NCBI RefSeq assembly: GCF_900099965.1 | Contig: NZ_FNDJ01000006.1 | Coordinates: forward strand, 390,631 to 454,630 | Source: Nonomuraea jiangxiensis | Lineage (GTDB): Bacteria > Actinomycetota > Actinomycetes > Streptosporangiales > Streptosporangiaceae | Direction: 5' to 3' | Length of the DNA: 64,000 nt | Shown here: positions 51,506 to 60,333 of the stretch, piece after piece | How positions within the stretch are numbered: position 1 is the first letter of the stretch | Layout: each line of letters begins with the position of its first letter | Notes under the pieces: model-generated | What the model saw: only the letters and a program-made list of their open reading frames with translations | Told to the model about the DNA's origin: nothing | Database searches by the model: none | Made by a program: the position numbers and the translations under genes

Positions 51506-52599
51506 AGCTCGAAATCCGCATCATCACGCACCGGGAGGTCGCTTGCCACGATCTGACCACGCATGAGTTCGACCGCCCGAGATTCTGTTATGAGCGAATC
51601 CTTGAAGGATTCGATCACCGCATGCGCAAAGCTGGGAGGCACTCGAACCGCATCCAAATCGGGTTGAGGTGCCCACCCGACCGCTTCCATCAACTCCGCG
51701 CGCGTCGGGTTTCTTTGGCGCATCTCCTTGGCGAAACTCCTGTCGATAGCTTCGCCTGCGACGGCTTGCCGCACAGTCAACGACCAGGAGGTCCTGAAGC
51801 GCGCAGCCAGGACCACCAGGTCCTCGCGCCTGACCCTCTCTCTCGAGTCAGCGACGCCGCGAAATGCTGCGACTGGAAGAAGAAGTTCCGCGGCGAAAGC
51901 GTCAATGATCGCTTCTCTTTCATTACGAGACGCATGGACACCGATATCCGTGGAGTACTCGTCTCCAACGATGAGGTGCCCCAGCTCATGAGCTGCGGTC
52001 GCACGCCGGCGGCCAGGATCACCGCGGCTGCTGACCACCGCCACGGCAAGATCGTCCTCGATCAACGAGGCGCCTTCGCCTGGCACCTCAACAACCGCGA
52101 CCAGCTGTCCAAGCCGCTCGCACACACTCATGAGCGAATCTATGGGTTTATTGCCGAGGCCTAGACGCTCTCGCACCCATGCGGCGGCGTGGCGGGCGCT
52201 CAGAGTGTCCTCCACCGCCTCGGGATAGCGTTCAATGTCAGGTGGGTTGAACGCCCTCAGCTCAACAAGCTGCCGGATGTCAGCCAACCACGTGGAGAGT
52301 GCGACTTCCAAGTGATGGGATTGCCGCGTTGCGTCAGTCACCGTGTCGTCGGCCAGCTCTGCGCGGCGAGACACGACCAGAGGCGGCGGATCGAGGAAGT
52401 AGCCCAAGGGAACCTGAAGAACCGCCGACAGCTTGGCGAGTTCGAGCGCATCCACACGGCGAACGCCTCGCTCGATCTTCGCGATCATCGTTCGGTCGAG
52501 CTTCAGCGCCGACGCCAGCTCCTCCTGTGACATGTCGGCTGCCATACGGCACTCGCGCACGCGCTCACCTATGTCCTGCCACTCTCCCGTGTCCTTCAT
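51502..52599 (-). CDS. XRE-HTH plus ImmA/IrrE metallopeptidase protein
   Basis: The 365-residue product has a Cro/C1-type helix-turn-helix (about 8-70, MSQEELASALKLDRTMIAKIERGVRRV) and an ImmA/IrrE peptidase domain with the zinc motif ATAAHELGHLIVGDE (HExxH) and a downstream Glu in AFAAELLLP. Such proteins are antitoxins or stress-activated proteases that clear a repressor. The ATG at 52599 follows directly on a palindrome, so the mRNA may be leaderless. It is the first gene of a two-gene operon with the PIN protein. Confidence 0.93.
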   Translation of the reverse strand: MKDTGEWQDIGERVRECRMAADMSQEELASALKLDRTMIAKIERGVRRVDALELAKLSAVLQVPLGYFLDPPPLVVSRRAELADDTVTDATRQSHHLEVALSTWLADIRQLVELRAFNPPDIERYPEAVEDTLSARHAAAWVRERLGLGNKPIDSLMSVCERLGQLVAVVEVPGEGASLIEDDLAVAVVSSRGDPGRRRATAAHELGHLIVGDEYSTDIGVHASRNEREAIIDAFAAELLLPVAAFRGVADSRERVRREDLVVLAARFRTSWSLTVRQAVAGEAIDRSFAKEMRQRNPTRAELMEAVGWAPQPDLDAVRVPPSFAHAVIESFKDSLITESRAVELMRGQIVASDLPVRDDADFEL

Positions 52600-52600
52600 A

Positions 52601-52615
52601 GTGCGATAATCGCAC
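52601..52615. promoter_or_regulatory. Perfect palindrome at the start of the XRE-ImmA operon
   Basis: GTGCGAT-A-ATCGCAC is a perfect 7-1-7 inverted repeat ending 2 bp before the ATG (52599). Read on the minus strand it contains GATTAT, which is placed like a -10 element, giving a transcription start at or near the ATG. No Shine-Dalgarno sequence is present. This looks like an autoregulatory operator on a leaderless promoter. Confidence 0.65.
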
Positions 52616-52857
52616 AGGCGCTACGGAGGCGGGAGGCCGAGAAGCCGAATTGCAGTTAATATTGCGCCAATTAACCCCCATCCCCTTGCCATGCTTACGT
52701 CCTAGATCGTCCCGTTGACACCTAGGAGTCACCCAGCAAGGGGACAGGAGAAGCCAGGCAGCTCCGGCTTGACTGACCAGGTCAGCGGCCATACTGCCAG
52801 CCGTAGCACCCTAGACCAGCGGCGACACCGGCCACCTGACCGTGCACGGCGTCCTGA

Positions 52858-52986
52858 TTACGCCTCACCAGAGGCGAGTCCGACCGGGCAAGCCACACCC
52901 GTTCCCCTGATCCCGCAGTAGCCGTCCGGGTTCTTCCACAAATATTGCTGGTGGTGGTGCTTCGCTTCAGGCAATAGATATGCGAC
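52858..52986 (-). pseudogene. msrA: Remnant of msrA (C-terminal 40 codons)
   Basis: The minus-strand frame reads YLLPEAKHHHQQYLW and then GYCGIRGTGVACPVGLASG before a TAA at 52858-52860. This is the C-terminal end of peptide-methionine sulfoxide reductase A, with the two resolving Cys, and matches the intact msrA at 54503-55177 (GYCGIGGTGVSCPVGL). The frame runs directly on from the stop (TAG, 52987-52989) of the upstream membrane gene. DNA identity to the intact copy is partial, so it derives from a diverged paralogue rather than a recent duplication. Confidence 0.8.
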
Positions 52987-53691
52987 CTATCGAGACTCTG
53001 ACCGGAAATCAAGAGCGGCAACGACCGGATGTTGCCTGCGCAGATACCGCCAGCCCAGGACCCCGTACCAGATCATGATGGGCATGTGGAGCGCATACCC
53101 GAGCTGTTCCAGTGTCCCCGTAGGGCCGTCGGTCCCGGTCGTCCACGGAAGTACGACCGCGGCTAGGCCCATAAGTGCGGCGATCACGCCGGTGATACGA
53201 AGCCCGGCGGGCATCGGGATGCCCACTGCGCCGGCGACGGTGGCAGCGACCCACAGCAGCCCGGCCAGATTGACCGCCCATTTGGCCGTGAGCAGCACGG
53301 CCAAGGCCACTGTGACGGCCGCCGGGGCGGTCGGGCGGGCGGCCAACTGGGTCAGTGCCAGGTTTCCGGCGTCATGAAGCAGGCCGGCCAGCCCGGCGCC
53401 GGCCAGCAGGCCACCGGCCAGCGTCACCAGATACGGTCTTGACGTCTCGGCCGGGCGAGCAGCCATCACAAGCCCGGCCGCGGTCAGTGCCAGCCAGCCC
53501 AGCACGTCGAAGGCCAACTCGGTCAAGTGCAGCCCGACCTGCTCGCTCACTGCGTCCAGCGCGGCGCCGGGATCGGACGGACTCAGGGTCAACCCCGATG
53601 GCACCGCGATGGCCGTACCGGCGACCATGGCTACCAGCGAGGTCAACAGCAGCACACCGGTGAGCCGGAGCCGAGGGTTCGGATCAGTCAT
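52987..53691 (-). CDS. Six-helix membrane protein, DUF4386-like
   Basis: The 234-residue product has about six transmembrane segments (for example GVLLLTSLVAMVAGTAIAV, LGWLALTAAGLVMAA, LYVVTLAGGLLAG-like and WAVNLAGLLWVAATVAGAV). It resembles DUF4386-type or small bacterial stress membrane proteins; no function is known. It is transcribed divergently from a MerR regulator, and a dyad sits in the shared promoter, suggesting control by it. The ATG at 53691 follows closely after the promoter. Confidence 0.75.
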   Translation of the reverse strand: MTDPNPRLRLTGVLLLTSLVAMVAGTAIAVPSGLTLSPSDPGAALDAVSEQVGLHLTELAFDVLGWLALTAAGLVMAARPAETSRPYLVTLAGGLLAGAGLAGLLHDAGNLALTQLAARPTAPAAVTVALAVLLTAKWAVNLAGLLWVAATVAGAVGIPMPAGLRITGVIAALMGLAAVVLPWTTGTDGPTGTLEQLGYALHMPIMIWYGVLGWRYLRRQHPVVAALDFRSESR

Positions 53692-53701
53692 GAACCGGAC
53701 G

Positions 53702-53730
53702 GTAGAACCCTGACACAGGGACAAGGTCAA
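53702..53730. promoter_or_regulatory. MerR-type dyad and divergent promoter
   Basis: ACCCTG-N9-CAAGGT (53707-53727) is an imperfect inverted repeat between the divergent membrane gene (start 53691) and merR-type gene (start 53752). On the minus strand a TTGACC -35 (53725-53730) and a TTCTAC -10-like element (53702-53707) flank it by 17 bp. MerR-type regulators bind dyads inside such spacers. Confidence 0.45.
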
Positions 53731-53751
53731 CATGCCAGGTGAGGGGACGTT

Positions 53752-54477
53752 ATGTGGCGGATCGGGCAACTGGCGCGCATGGTCGGCGTATCCGAACGAA
53801 CCCTGCGCCACTACGACAAGATCGGGCTGCTGGTTCCCGCCGCGGTCGACCGCACCACCGGCTACCGCTGGTACGGCGTGGCCGAGCTGTCCCGGCTCGA
53901 ACGCATCCGCGGACTGCGGCGCCTCGGCCTGCCGCTGCGCCAGATCGCCGATCTGATGGACGCTCCCGAGACGCAGCTCCGGCAGGCGCTGATCGAGATC
54001 GTGGCGAATATCAGGCGTGACATCGCCACACTGGCCGCGACCGCGGCTCACGCCGAGGACCACCTCGCCGTGCCGATGTCGATCCTGCCTCAGCAGACCG
54101 CGGTGGACTCGCGTCGACTACGCGTCCGCCGCATGCGCCTCAATCATCCCGACGAACTGGCCGCCGTCTGCCCGGCGCCACCGGCGGCCCTGCTGACCTG
54201 GCTTCGCGGGCAGCCGACGGGCGGCTTCGCCGCCGCGGTGACCACCGACGGCGCCGGCGAGCAGATCCTCCTGCCTGCCCGTACTGTCGTACGAGCCGTC
54301 GTTCCATCCTCAGCAGGGGTAGTCCGCGCCGGGCAGGACCTGTTCGGCTGGCTGCACCGCCACTGCCTGGCTGTCACCGGTCCCACCCTTGAAGAGCACC
54401 TCATCGATGACGACGGCGCTCACGCCATCGTCCTTGAGGTAACCGTGAGCCCACGGCCGTGCATCCGCGCCGCCTGA
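53752..54477 (+). CDS. MerR-family transcriptional regulator
   Basis: The 241-residue product has the MerR helix-turn-helix: WRIGQLARMVGVSERTLRHYDKIGLL (about 3-28, cited in two parts by motif V-S-E-R-T-L-R-H-Y), a wing and a dimerisation helix near 70-110. The C-terminal half (about 115-241) is a separate effector domain with no recognised ligand motif. The start is consistent with the family N-terminus. It is divergent from the six-helix membrane gene and probably controls it. Confidence 0.92.
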   Translation: MWRIGQLARMVGVSERTLRHYDKIGLLVPAAVDRTTGYRWYGVAELSRLERIRGLRRLGLPLRQIADLMDAPETQLRQALIEIVANIRRDIATLAATAAHAEDHLAVPMSILPQQTAVDSRRLRVRRMRLNHPDELAAVCPAPPAALLTWLRGQPTGGFAAAVTTDGAGEQILLPARTVVRAVVPSSAGVVRAGQDLFGWLHRHCLAVTGPTLEEHLIDDDGAHAIVLEVTVSPRPCIRAA

Positions 54478-54502
54478 CTGTTCCTCGCTATCACCACACC
54501 CC

Positions 54503-55177
54503 CTACGCCCCACCGGAGGTCAGGCCGACCGGGCAGGAGACCCCGGTGCCGCCGATGCCGCAGTAGCCATTGGGCACTTTGTATAGATATTGCTGGTGAT
54601 AATCCTCGGCGTAGTAGAAGGGGCCGGCATCGGTGAGGTCGGTGGTGATGTTGCCGTAGCCTGCCTGGTTCAGGACCTTCTGGTACGCGTCGCGTGACGT
54701 TTCCGCGGCCTTGCGTTGCTCCGGTGAGTGGTAGTAGATGGCCGAGCGGTACTGGGTGCCTATGTCGTTGCCCTGGCGCATGCCCTGGGTGGGGTCGTGG
54801 GCCTCCCAGAAGACCCGGAGCAGTTCTTCGTAGGACACCTTTGAGGGGTCGAAGACCACTCTGACGACCTCGGTGTGGCCCGTGAGGCCGCTGCAGACCT
54901 CCTCGTACGTCGGGTTCGGGGTGTAGCCGCCCTGGTAGCCGACGGCGGTCGTGATGACGCCGGGGGTCTGCCAGAACTTGCGCTCCGCGCCCCAGAAGCA
55001 GCCGAGGCCGAAGTCGGCCACCTCCAGGGGGGTCGAGTCCTGGTCCGAGGTGTACGGCGGGGTCAGGGGGGTGTGCAGGACGGCGTGCCGCGGGGGGACG
55101 GGGATGGGGTCCGGGCGGCCGGGGAGAGCGTCCTCGGGTCGGACCATCGAGGTCTTGTTGCCGAACAGCCAGCCCAT
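54503..55177 (-). CDS. msrA: Peptide-methionine (S)-S-oxide reductase A
   Basis: The 224-residue product has the catalytic GLGCFWGAERKFW motif, PTYEEVCSGLTGHTEVVRV and a C-terminal GYCGIGGTGVSCPVGL with two resolving Cys. It reduces oxidised methionine in proteins using thioredoxin. GGAGG lies 8 bp upstream of the ATG at 55177. About 45 extra N-terminal residues precede the core. A partial paralogous remnant lies at 52858-52986. Confidence 0.97.
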   Translation of the reverse strand: MGWLFGNKTSMVRPEDALPGRPDPIPVPPRHAVLHTPLTPPYTSDQDSTPLEVADFGLGCFWGAERKFWQTPGVITTAVGYQGGYTPNPTYEEVCSGLTGHTEVVRVVFDPSKVSYEELLRVFWEAHDPTQGMRQGNDIGTQYRSAIYYHSPEQRKAAETSRDAYQKVLNQAGYGNITTDLTDAGPFYYAEDYHQQYLYKVPNGYCGIGGTGVSCPVGLTSGGA

Positions 55178-55299
55178 CGCACTACCTCCATAGGTCACAT
55201 CCCAGGCTACATACGTCGCAACACTTTAGCGTGGCTACACATTTCCATATAGAGGACGAAATTTGTGGTTAAGGGTGGTGATGCCGGAAGATGTGACCC

Positions 55300-56223
55300 A
55301 TGCCTGACCTCCGGCGTGGCGCACTGTTCGGGATCGCCGCCTACACCATGTGGGGCCTGTTCCCCCTCTACTGGCCGCTGCTCAAACCCTCGGGAGCCGT
55401 CGAGATCCTGGCCCACCGCATGGCCTGGTCGCTGGTGGCCGTCCTCGCCGTGCTGGCCCTGCGCCGCCACTGGTCCTGGGTGCGGGACCTGCTCAGGCAG
55501 CCGGCGAAGCTGGCGCTGCTGGCCGTCGCCGCCGTCGTCATCACCGTCAACTGGGGCACCTACATCTACGCCGTCAACAGCGGTCACGTGGTGGAGAGCG
55601 CGCTGGGGTACTTCATCAACCCCCTGGTCAACGTGCTGTTCGGGGTGGTGCTGCTACGGGAGCGGCTGCGGCCGCTGCAGTGGGCGGCGGTCGGGTTCGG
55701 GGCGCTGGCGGTGCTCGTGCTGACGCTCGACTACGGGCGGCTGCCGTGGATCGCGCTCACGCTGGCGGTGAGCTTCGGCGTGTACGGGCTGGTCAAGAAG
55801 CAGGCGAACGTGGCGGCCACCGAGAGCATGGCCGTGGAGACCCTGGTCCTGCTGCTGCCCGCCCTCGGTTACCTGATCTTCCTGCAGACCGGCGGGCAGG
55901 CCACGTTCGGACACCATGGGGTCTGGCACGTGCTGCTGCTGGTGGGGTCGGGGATCATCACGGCCGTCCCGCTCATCTGCTTCGGGGCCGCGGCGATCCG
56001 GGTGCCGCTCAGCACCATGGGCCTGCTGCAGTACATCGCGCCGATCCTGCAGTTCGCGGTCGGGGTGCTGATCGCCAAGGAGACGATGCCGCCCAGCCGG
56101 TGGATCGGGTTCTCGATCGTCTGGCTGGCCCTGGCGATCTTCACGTACGACGGCTTCCGCACGGCGCGCACGGCCGCCCGGAAGCGGAAATCAGCCGGAA
56201 CGCTTGACCACGTAGTCACATAG
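55300..56223 (+). CDS. rarD: RarD-type EamA permease
   Basis: The 307-residue product has ten transmembrane helices. The N-terminus GALFGIAAYTMWGLFPLYWPLL and the later SGHVVESALGYFINPLVNVL and YIAPILQFAVGVLIAKETM segments are typical for RarD. Substrate is unknown (the family includes chloramphenicol-sensitive loci). Its 3' end overlaps the convergent polyprenyl synthase gene by 33 bp. Confidence 0.93.
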   Translation: MPDLRRGALFGIAAYTMWGLFPLYWPLLKPSGAVEILAHRMAWSLVAVLAVLALRRHWSWVRDLLRQPAKLALLAVAAVVITVNWGTYIYAVNSGHVVESALGYFINPLVNVLFGVVLLRERLRPLQWAAVGFGALAVLVLTLDYGRLPWIALTLAVSFGVYGLVKKQANVAATESMAVETLVLLLPALGYLIFLQTGGQATFGHHGVWHVLLLVGSGIITAVPLICFGAAAIRVPLSTMGLLQYIAPILQFAVGVLIAKETMPPSRWIGFSIVWLALAIFTYDGFRTARTAARKRKSAGTLDHVVT

Positions 56224-57180
56224 CGCCATAAAAGCCGCCCTGGCCGGAATGTCGGGGAGGCCGGACAGGTCGGTACGGGCCCGGTCCACCCAGGCGGCCA
56301 ACTCGGCCCTGGCCTGGACCATGCCCGGGTGGGCACGGAGCAGGGTCAGCGCCTCCTCCACGTCCTCCTCCGCCACCGCATCCGACAGCAGCTCGTTCAG
56401 CCGGGGATCGGACGACGTGGCCAGCGCGTACAGGACCGGGAGCGTCTTGACGCCCTCGCGCAGGTCGGTGCCGGGCGTCTTGCCGGACTCCGCGCCCGAG
56501 GAGGCCACGTCCAGCAGGTCGTCCCCGAGCTGCCAGGCCACCCCGATGGCCTCGCACGCACGGCTGAGGCGCTCCTCCACGTCCGCCGGCGCCCCCGACA
56601 GCAGCGCGCCGAACCGGCCGGAGGCGGCGATCAGCGAGCCCGTCTTGTCTTCCAGCACGCTGAGGTAGTGGGCGACCGGGTCCTCGCCCGCCTTCGGCCC
56701 GACCGTCTCCCTGATCTGGCCCTGGACGAGCCGGGAGAACGTCTGCGCCTGGATGCGGATCAGCTCCGGCCCGAGGTCGGCCAGGAGGTCGGAGGCCTGC
56801 GCGAACAGATAGTCGCCGGTGAGAATGGCCACGGTGTTGTCCCACCGGGCGTTCGCGGACGGCGTGCCCCGGCGCACCTGGGCCTCGTCCATGACGTCGT
56901 CGTGATAGAGCGAACCGAGATGGGTCAGCTCGATCACGACGGCGCCGGGCACCACGCCCGGCGCGGTCGCGTCGCCGAACTGGGCGGCCAGCAGCAGCAT
57001 CAACGTGCGAAACCGCTTGCCACCGGCCTCGATCAGGTGCTTGGACGCCTCCGTGACGAAGGCGTCCTCGCTCTCCACCGACGAACGCAGGAGTTTCTCG
57101 ACCGCGGCCATTCCGTCGGCTAGGTCCTGCGCCAGCCGTTCGTCCTCGATGGGAAGGTCAACCACGGGAGGCGCAGACAT
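56191..57180 (-). CDS. Trans-polyprenyl diphosphate synthase
   Basis: The 329-residue product has GGKRFRTLMLLLAAQ, the first Asp-rich motif in LYHDDVMDEAQVRRG (DD-x2-D) and the second in WQLGDDLLDVASS (DD-x2-D). The residues before the first motif are moderately small, fitting medium-to-long chain synthesis (C35-C50). AAGGGG precedes the ATG at 57180. It lies directly downstream of nuoN, the usual actinomycete arrangement, and probably makes the menaquinone side chain used with complex I. Confidence 0.94.
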   Translation of the reverse strand: MSAPPVVDLPIEDERLAQDLADGMAAVEKLLRSSVESEDAFVTEASKHLIEAGGKRFRTLMLLLAAQFGDATAPGVVPGAVVIELTHLGSLYHDDVMDEAQVRRGTPSANARWDNTVAILTGDYLFAQASDLLADLGPELIRIQAQTFSRLVQGQIRETVGPKAGEDPVAHYLSVLEDKTGSLIAASGRFGALLSGAPADVEERLSRACEAIGVAWQLGDDLLDVASSGAESGKTPGTDLREGVKTLPVLYALATSSDPRLNELLSDAVAEEDVEEALTLLRAHPGMVQARAELAAWVDRARTDLSGLPDIPARAAFMALCDYVVKRSG

Positions 57181-57190
57181 ACAAATCCCC

Positions 57191-58777
57191 TTATCTGATG
57201 AACAGGCTGTGAGCAGCGTCGTTGGCAACACCGAGTAGGGACTCCGGGTAGAGCCCCACCCCTACGGTAACCAGCAACGAAACAGCTATGACAGCCACGG
57301 TCCCCGTACTGGGCACCGCGATGGCCGGTCCGTCCGCCGCCGGCTCGCTGAAGAACATCAGCACGATCACCCGTACGTAGAAGAAGGCCGCGATGGCCGA
57401 GGCCACCACACCCACCACGACCAGGCCGGCCATCCAGCCGCCCATCGAGTCGCCGGGCTGCGTGCCGCTGTTCAGGGCGGCCGCGAACACCGCGTATTTC
57501 CCGAAGAAGCCGCTCGTCAGCGGGATGCCGGCGAAGGCGAGCAGGAAGAACGCGAACACCCCGGCCAGCATCGGCGAGCGCTTGCCGAGCCCGGCCCAGC
57601 GCGACAGGTGCCCTGCCTCGCCGCCCGGGTCACGTACGAGCGTGACCACCGCGAACGCGCCGACCGTGGTGATGCTGTAGACCGCCAGGTAGAACAGGAT
57701 CGCCTTCAGGGAGACGGCGTTCTGAGCGGCCGTGCCGAACGTGGCCATCACGCCGACGAGCAGGAAGCCCGCGTGCGCGATGGACGAGTAGGCCAGCATG
57801 CGCTTGATGTCGGTCTGCGTGATCGCCAGGATCGAACCCACGATCATGGTGAGCGCGGCGACGCCCCAGATGATGGGCCGCCAGTTCCAGTCAAGGTTCC
57901 CCAGACCCACCCAGAACACCCTCAGCACGGCCCCCACGGCCGCGACGAGCGTGCCCGAGGCCATCAGTGCGGTGATGGGGGTCGGAGCGCCCTGGTAGAC
58001 GTCAGGCTTCCAGGCGTGGAACGGCGCCGCGCCGATCTTGAACAGCAGGCCCACGCCGAGCAGCGCGAGCCCGAGCATCAGCAGCGGGTCGAGACCCGAT
58101 CCCTTGGCCAGGGCCTCGTTGATGCCCGGGAGCGAGACGGTGCCCGCGTACCCGTAGATCATCGCGGTGCCGTACAGGAAGAACGCCGAGGAGAAGGCGC
58201 CCAGCAGGAAGTACTTCATCGACGCCTCCTGCGAGAGCAGGCGGCGCCGGCGGGCCAGGCCGCACAGCAGGTAGAGCGGCAGCGACATGACCTCAAGGGC
58301 GACGAACATCATCAGCAGGTCGTGCGCGGCCGGGAACAGCAGCATGCCGCCGACCGCGAACAGCACCAGCGGGTAGACCTCGGTGTGACCACCGCCGCCC
58401 TCAGCCTCGGCCTCCTCCTCGTCGGCGCTGCCGGGCACGGCCGCGGCCGAGGCGACGAAGTGGCCCTCGTCGTTGATCAGCAGTACGCAGACGAACGACA
58501 GGACGAGGATGACGCCCCAGATGAACAGCGAGGGCCCGTCCACCGCGACCGCGCCCATGGCCGAGGCCGTGGTCGCGACCTGGCCGCGCAGCACCTGCAC
58601 GAGGACCAGCGCGAACGCGCCGAACAGGCTCAGCAGCGTGAGCGGCACGTGGATCGCCTTGCGCAGGTAGCGCGGCGCGAACGCCTCGACGAGTACGCCG
58701 ATGATGGCCGCGCCGAACACCACCAGCAACGGCGCCAGCGTGCCGTACTCGATCGTCGGCGCTGGGATGGTGTTCAC
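57191..58777 (-). CDS. nuoN: NADH-quinone oxidoreductase subunit N
   Basis: The 528-residue product has about fourteen transmembrane helices of the antiporter-like Mrp fold, with KYFLLGAFSSAFFLYGTAMIYG, the conserved Lys region KIGAAPFHAWKPDVYQGAP and KRMLAYSSIAHAGFLLVG. GTG at 58777 overlaps the nuoM stop by 4 bp. It is one of the proton-pumping subunits of complex I. It ends 11 bp from the polyprenyl synthase gene. Confidence 0.97.
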   Translation of the reverse strand: MNTIPAPTIEYGTLAPLLVVFGAAIIGVLVEAFAPRYLRKAIHVPLTLLSLFGAFALVLVQVLRGQVATTASAMGAVAVDGPSLFIWGVILVLSFVCVLLINDEGHFVASAAAVPGSADEEEAEAEGGGGHTEVYPLVLFAVGGMLLFPAAHDLLMMFVALEVMSLPLYLLCGLARRRRLLSQEASMKYFLLGAFSSAFFLYGTAMIYGYAGTVSLPGINEALAKGSGLDPLLMLGLALLGVGLLFKIGAAPFHAWKPDVYQGAPTPITALMASGTLVAAVGAVLRVFWVGLGNLDWNWRPIIWGVAALTMIVGSILAITQTDIKRMLAYSSIAHAGFLLVGVMATFGTAAQNAVSLKAILFYLAVYSITTVGAFAVVTLVRDPGGEAGHLSRWAGLGKRSPMLAGVFAFFLLAFAGIPLTSGFFGKYAVFAAALNSGTQPGDSMGGWMAGLVVVGVVASAIAAFFYVRVIVLMFFSEPAADGPAIAVPSTGTVAVIAVSLLVTVGVGLYPESLLGVANDAAHSLFIR

Positions 58778-60333
58778 TGACCTGTCCCCTTCTCAGCGAT
58801 GGTGGAGGTGGGCACCTGCACGTTGGTCAGTGTCTGGTGCACCGACGGGTTGATCACGTCGAGCAGCGGCTTGGGGAAGAACCCGAAGCCGATGATCAGC
58901 GCGATCAGCGGGGCCAGCACCCAGACCTCGCGGGCGTTCAGGTCCTTGAAGAGCTTGACCGGCTCGGCCGTCGGCCCGTTCATGGCCCGCTGGATCATCC
59001 ACAGGATGTAGACGGCCGCCAGGATCACCGCCAGCGCGGCGATGACCGCGGCCACCGTCAGCGCGCCCGAGCCGTGCGCCGCGCTCGAATAGGTGCCGAT
59101 CATGACCATGAACTCGCTGACGAAGGACGACAGCCCCGGCAGCGACAGCCCGGCCAGACCGGCGACCAGGAAGAAGCCGGCCAGCAGCGGCGCGACCTTC
59201 TGCACGCCCCCGTAGTCCCCGATGAACGGCGACCCGCGCCGGGCGATGAGGAACCCGGCGGCCAGGAACAGCGCCCCGGTGGCGAAGCCGTGGTTGACCA
59301 TGTAGAGGGCCGCGCCGGACTGGGCGGTCGCCGACATGGCGAACACCCCGAGCACGATGAAGCCGAAGTGGGAGATCGACGTGTACGCGATGAGGCGCTT
59401 CATATCGGTCTGCCCGATGGCCACGATGGCCCCGTAGATGATGCTGATGACTGCCAGCACCACGATCGGCATCGTGAACGCCTTGGCCGCGTCCGGGAAG
59501 AGCTCCAGGCAGAAGCGCAGCATCCCGAAGGTGCCGACCTTGTCCAGCACGCCCACCAGCAGCACCGCGGCCCCGGCCGGAGCCTGCGCGGCCGCGTCGG
59601 GCAGCCAGGTGTGCACCGGCCAGAGCGGCGCCTTGATCGCGAAGGCGATGAAGAAGCCGCCGAACAGCCACTTCTGCGTCGTCGGGTCCTGGATGGCCCC
59701 GACGAGCTCGGGGAACATGAACGTCTTGCTGCCCGCGACCACGTACAGCCCGATGACCGCGACCAGCATGAGCAGGCCGCCGAACAGCGAGTACAGCAGG
59801 AACTTGACGGCCGCGTAGGACCGCTGGGCGCCGCCGTACGAGCCGATCATGAAGTACATCGGGATCAGCATGGCTTCGAAGAAGACGTAGAACAGGAAGA
59901 TGTCGGTCGCCGCGAAGACGCCGATCATCATCGTCTCCAGCACCAGCAGCAGCGAGAAGTACGTCTTCACCGACCGCTTGGGCGTGATCAGCGTGCCGTC
60001 GGCGGTCTTGACCCCGTCGGCGTCGTGCCAGGAGGCCAGCACCACGATCGGCACCAGCACCACGGACAGCGCGATCAGCACGAGCGCGACGCCGTCCACG
60101 CCGACCCCGAACTTCACGCCGAAGCTCGGGATCCAGTCGTACGCGGCGGTGAACTGGAAGCGCTCGCCGGACGGCTTGAACCCGGCGGCCATGACGCCCG
60201 TCAGGACCAGCACCAGCAGCGAGACCGCCAGCGTGACCTGCTTGGCCAGCTTGTCACTGCCCTTGGGAAGCAGGGCCACCACGATGGCGCCCACCACGGG
60301 CACCGCCATGAGTATCGGAAGCCAGGGTGACAT
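58774..60333 (-). CDS. nuoM: NADH-quinone oxidoreductase subunit M
   Basis: The 519-residue product starts MSPWLPILMAVPVVGAIV and has FYVFFEAMLIPMYFMIG, KAPLWPVHTWLPDAAAQAP (with the conserved Lys/Pro of the channel) and KRLIAYTSISHFGFIVLG. The start at 60333 gives a TGATG overlap with nuoL. It is an antiporter-like proton channel subunit in the membrane arm. Confidence 0.97.
   Translation of the reverse strand: MSPWLPILMAVPVVGAIVVALLPKGSDKLAKQVTLAVSLLVLVLTGVMAAGFKPSGERFQFTAAYDWIPSFGVKFGVGVDGVALVLIALSVVLVPIVVLASWHDADGVKTADGTLITPKRSVKTYFSLLLVLETMMIGVFAATDIFLFYVFFEAMLIPMYFMIGSYGGAQRSYAAVKFLLYSLFGGLLMLVAVIGLYVVAGSKTFMFPELVGAIQDPTTQKWLFGGFFIAFAIKAPLWPVHTWLPDAAAQAPAGAAVLLVGVLDKVGTFGMLRFCLELFPDAAKAFTMPIVVLAVISIIYGAIVAIGQTDMKRLIAYTSISHFGFIVLGVFAMSATAQSGAALYMVNHGFATGALFLAAGFLIARRGSPFIGDYGGVQKVAPLLAGFFLVAGLAGLSLPGLSSFVSEFMVMIGTYSSAAHGSGALTVAAVIAALAVILAAVYILWMIQRAMNGPTAEPVKLFKDLNAREVWVLAPLIALIIGFGFFPKPLLDVINPSVHQTLTNVQVPTSTIAEKGTGQ

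Noticed and set aside
52858..54530. Repeated msrA ends as attachment sites of an integrated element
   Set aside because: The copies are only partly identical and no integrase or tRNA is present, so a site-specific integration is not supported.
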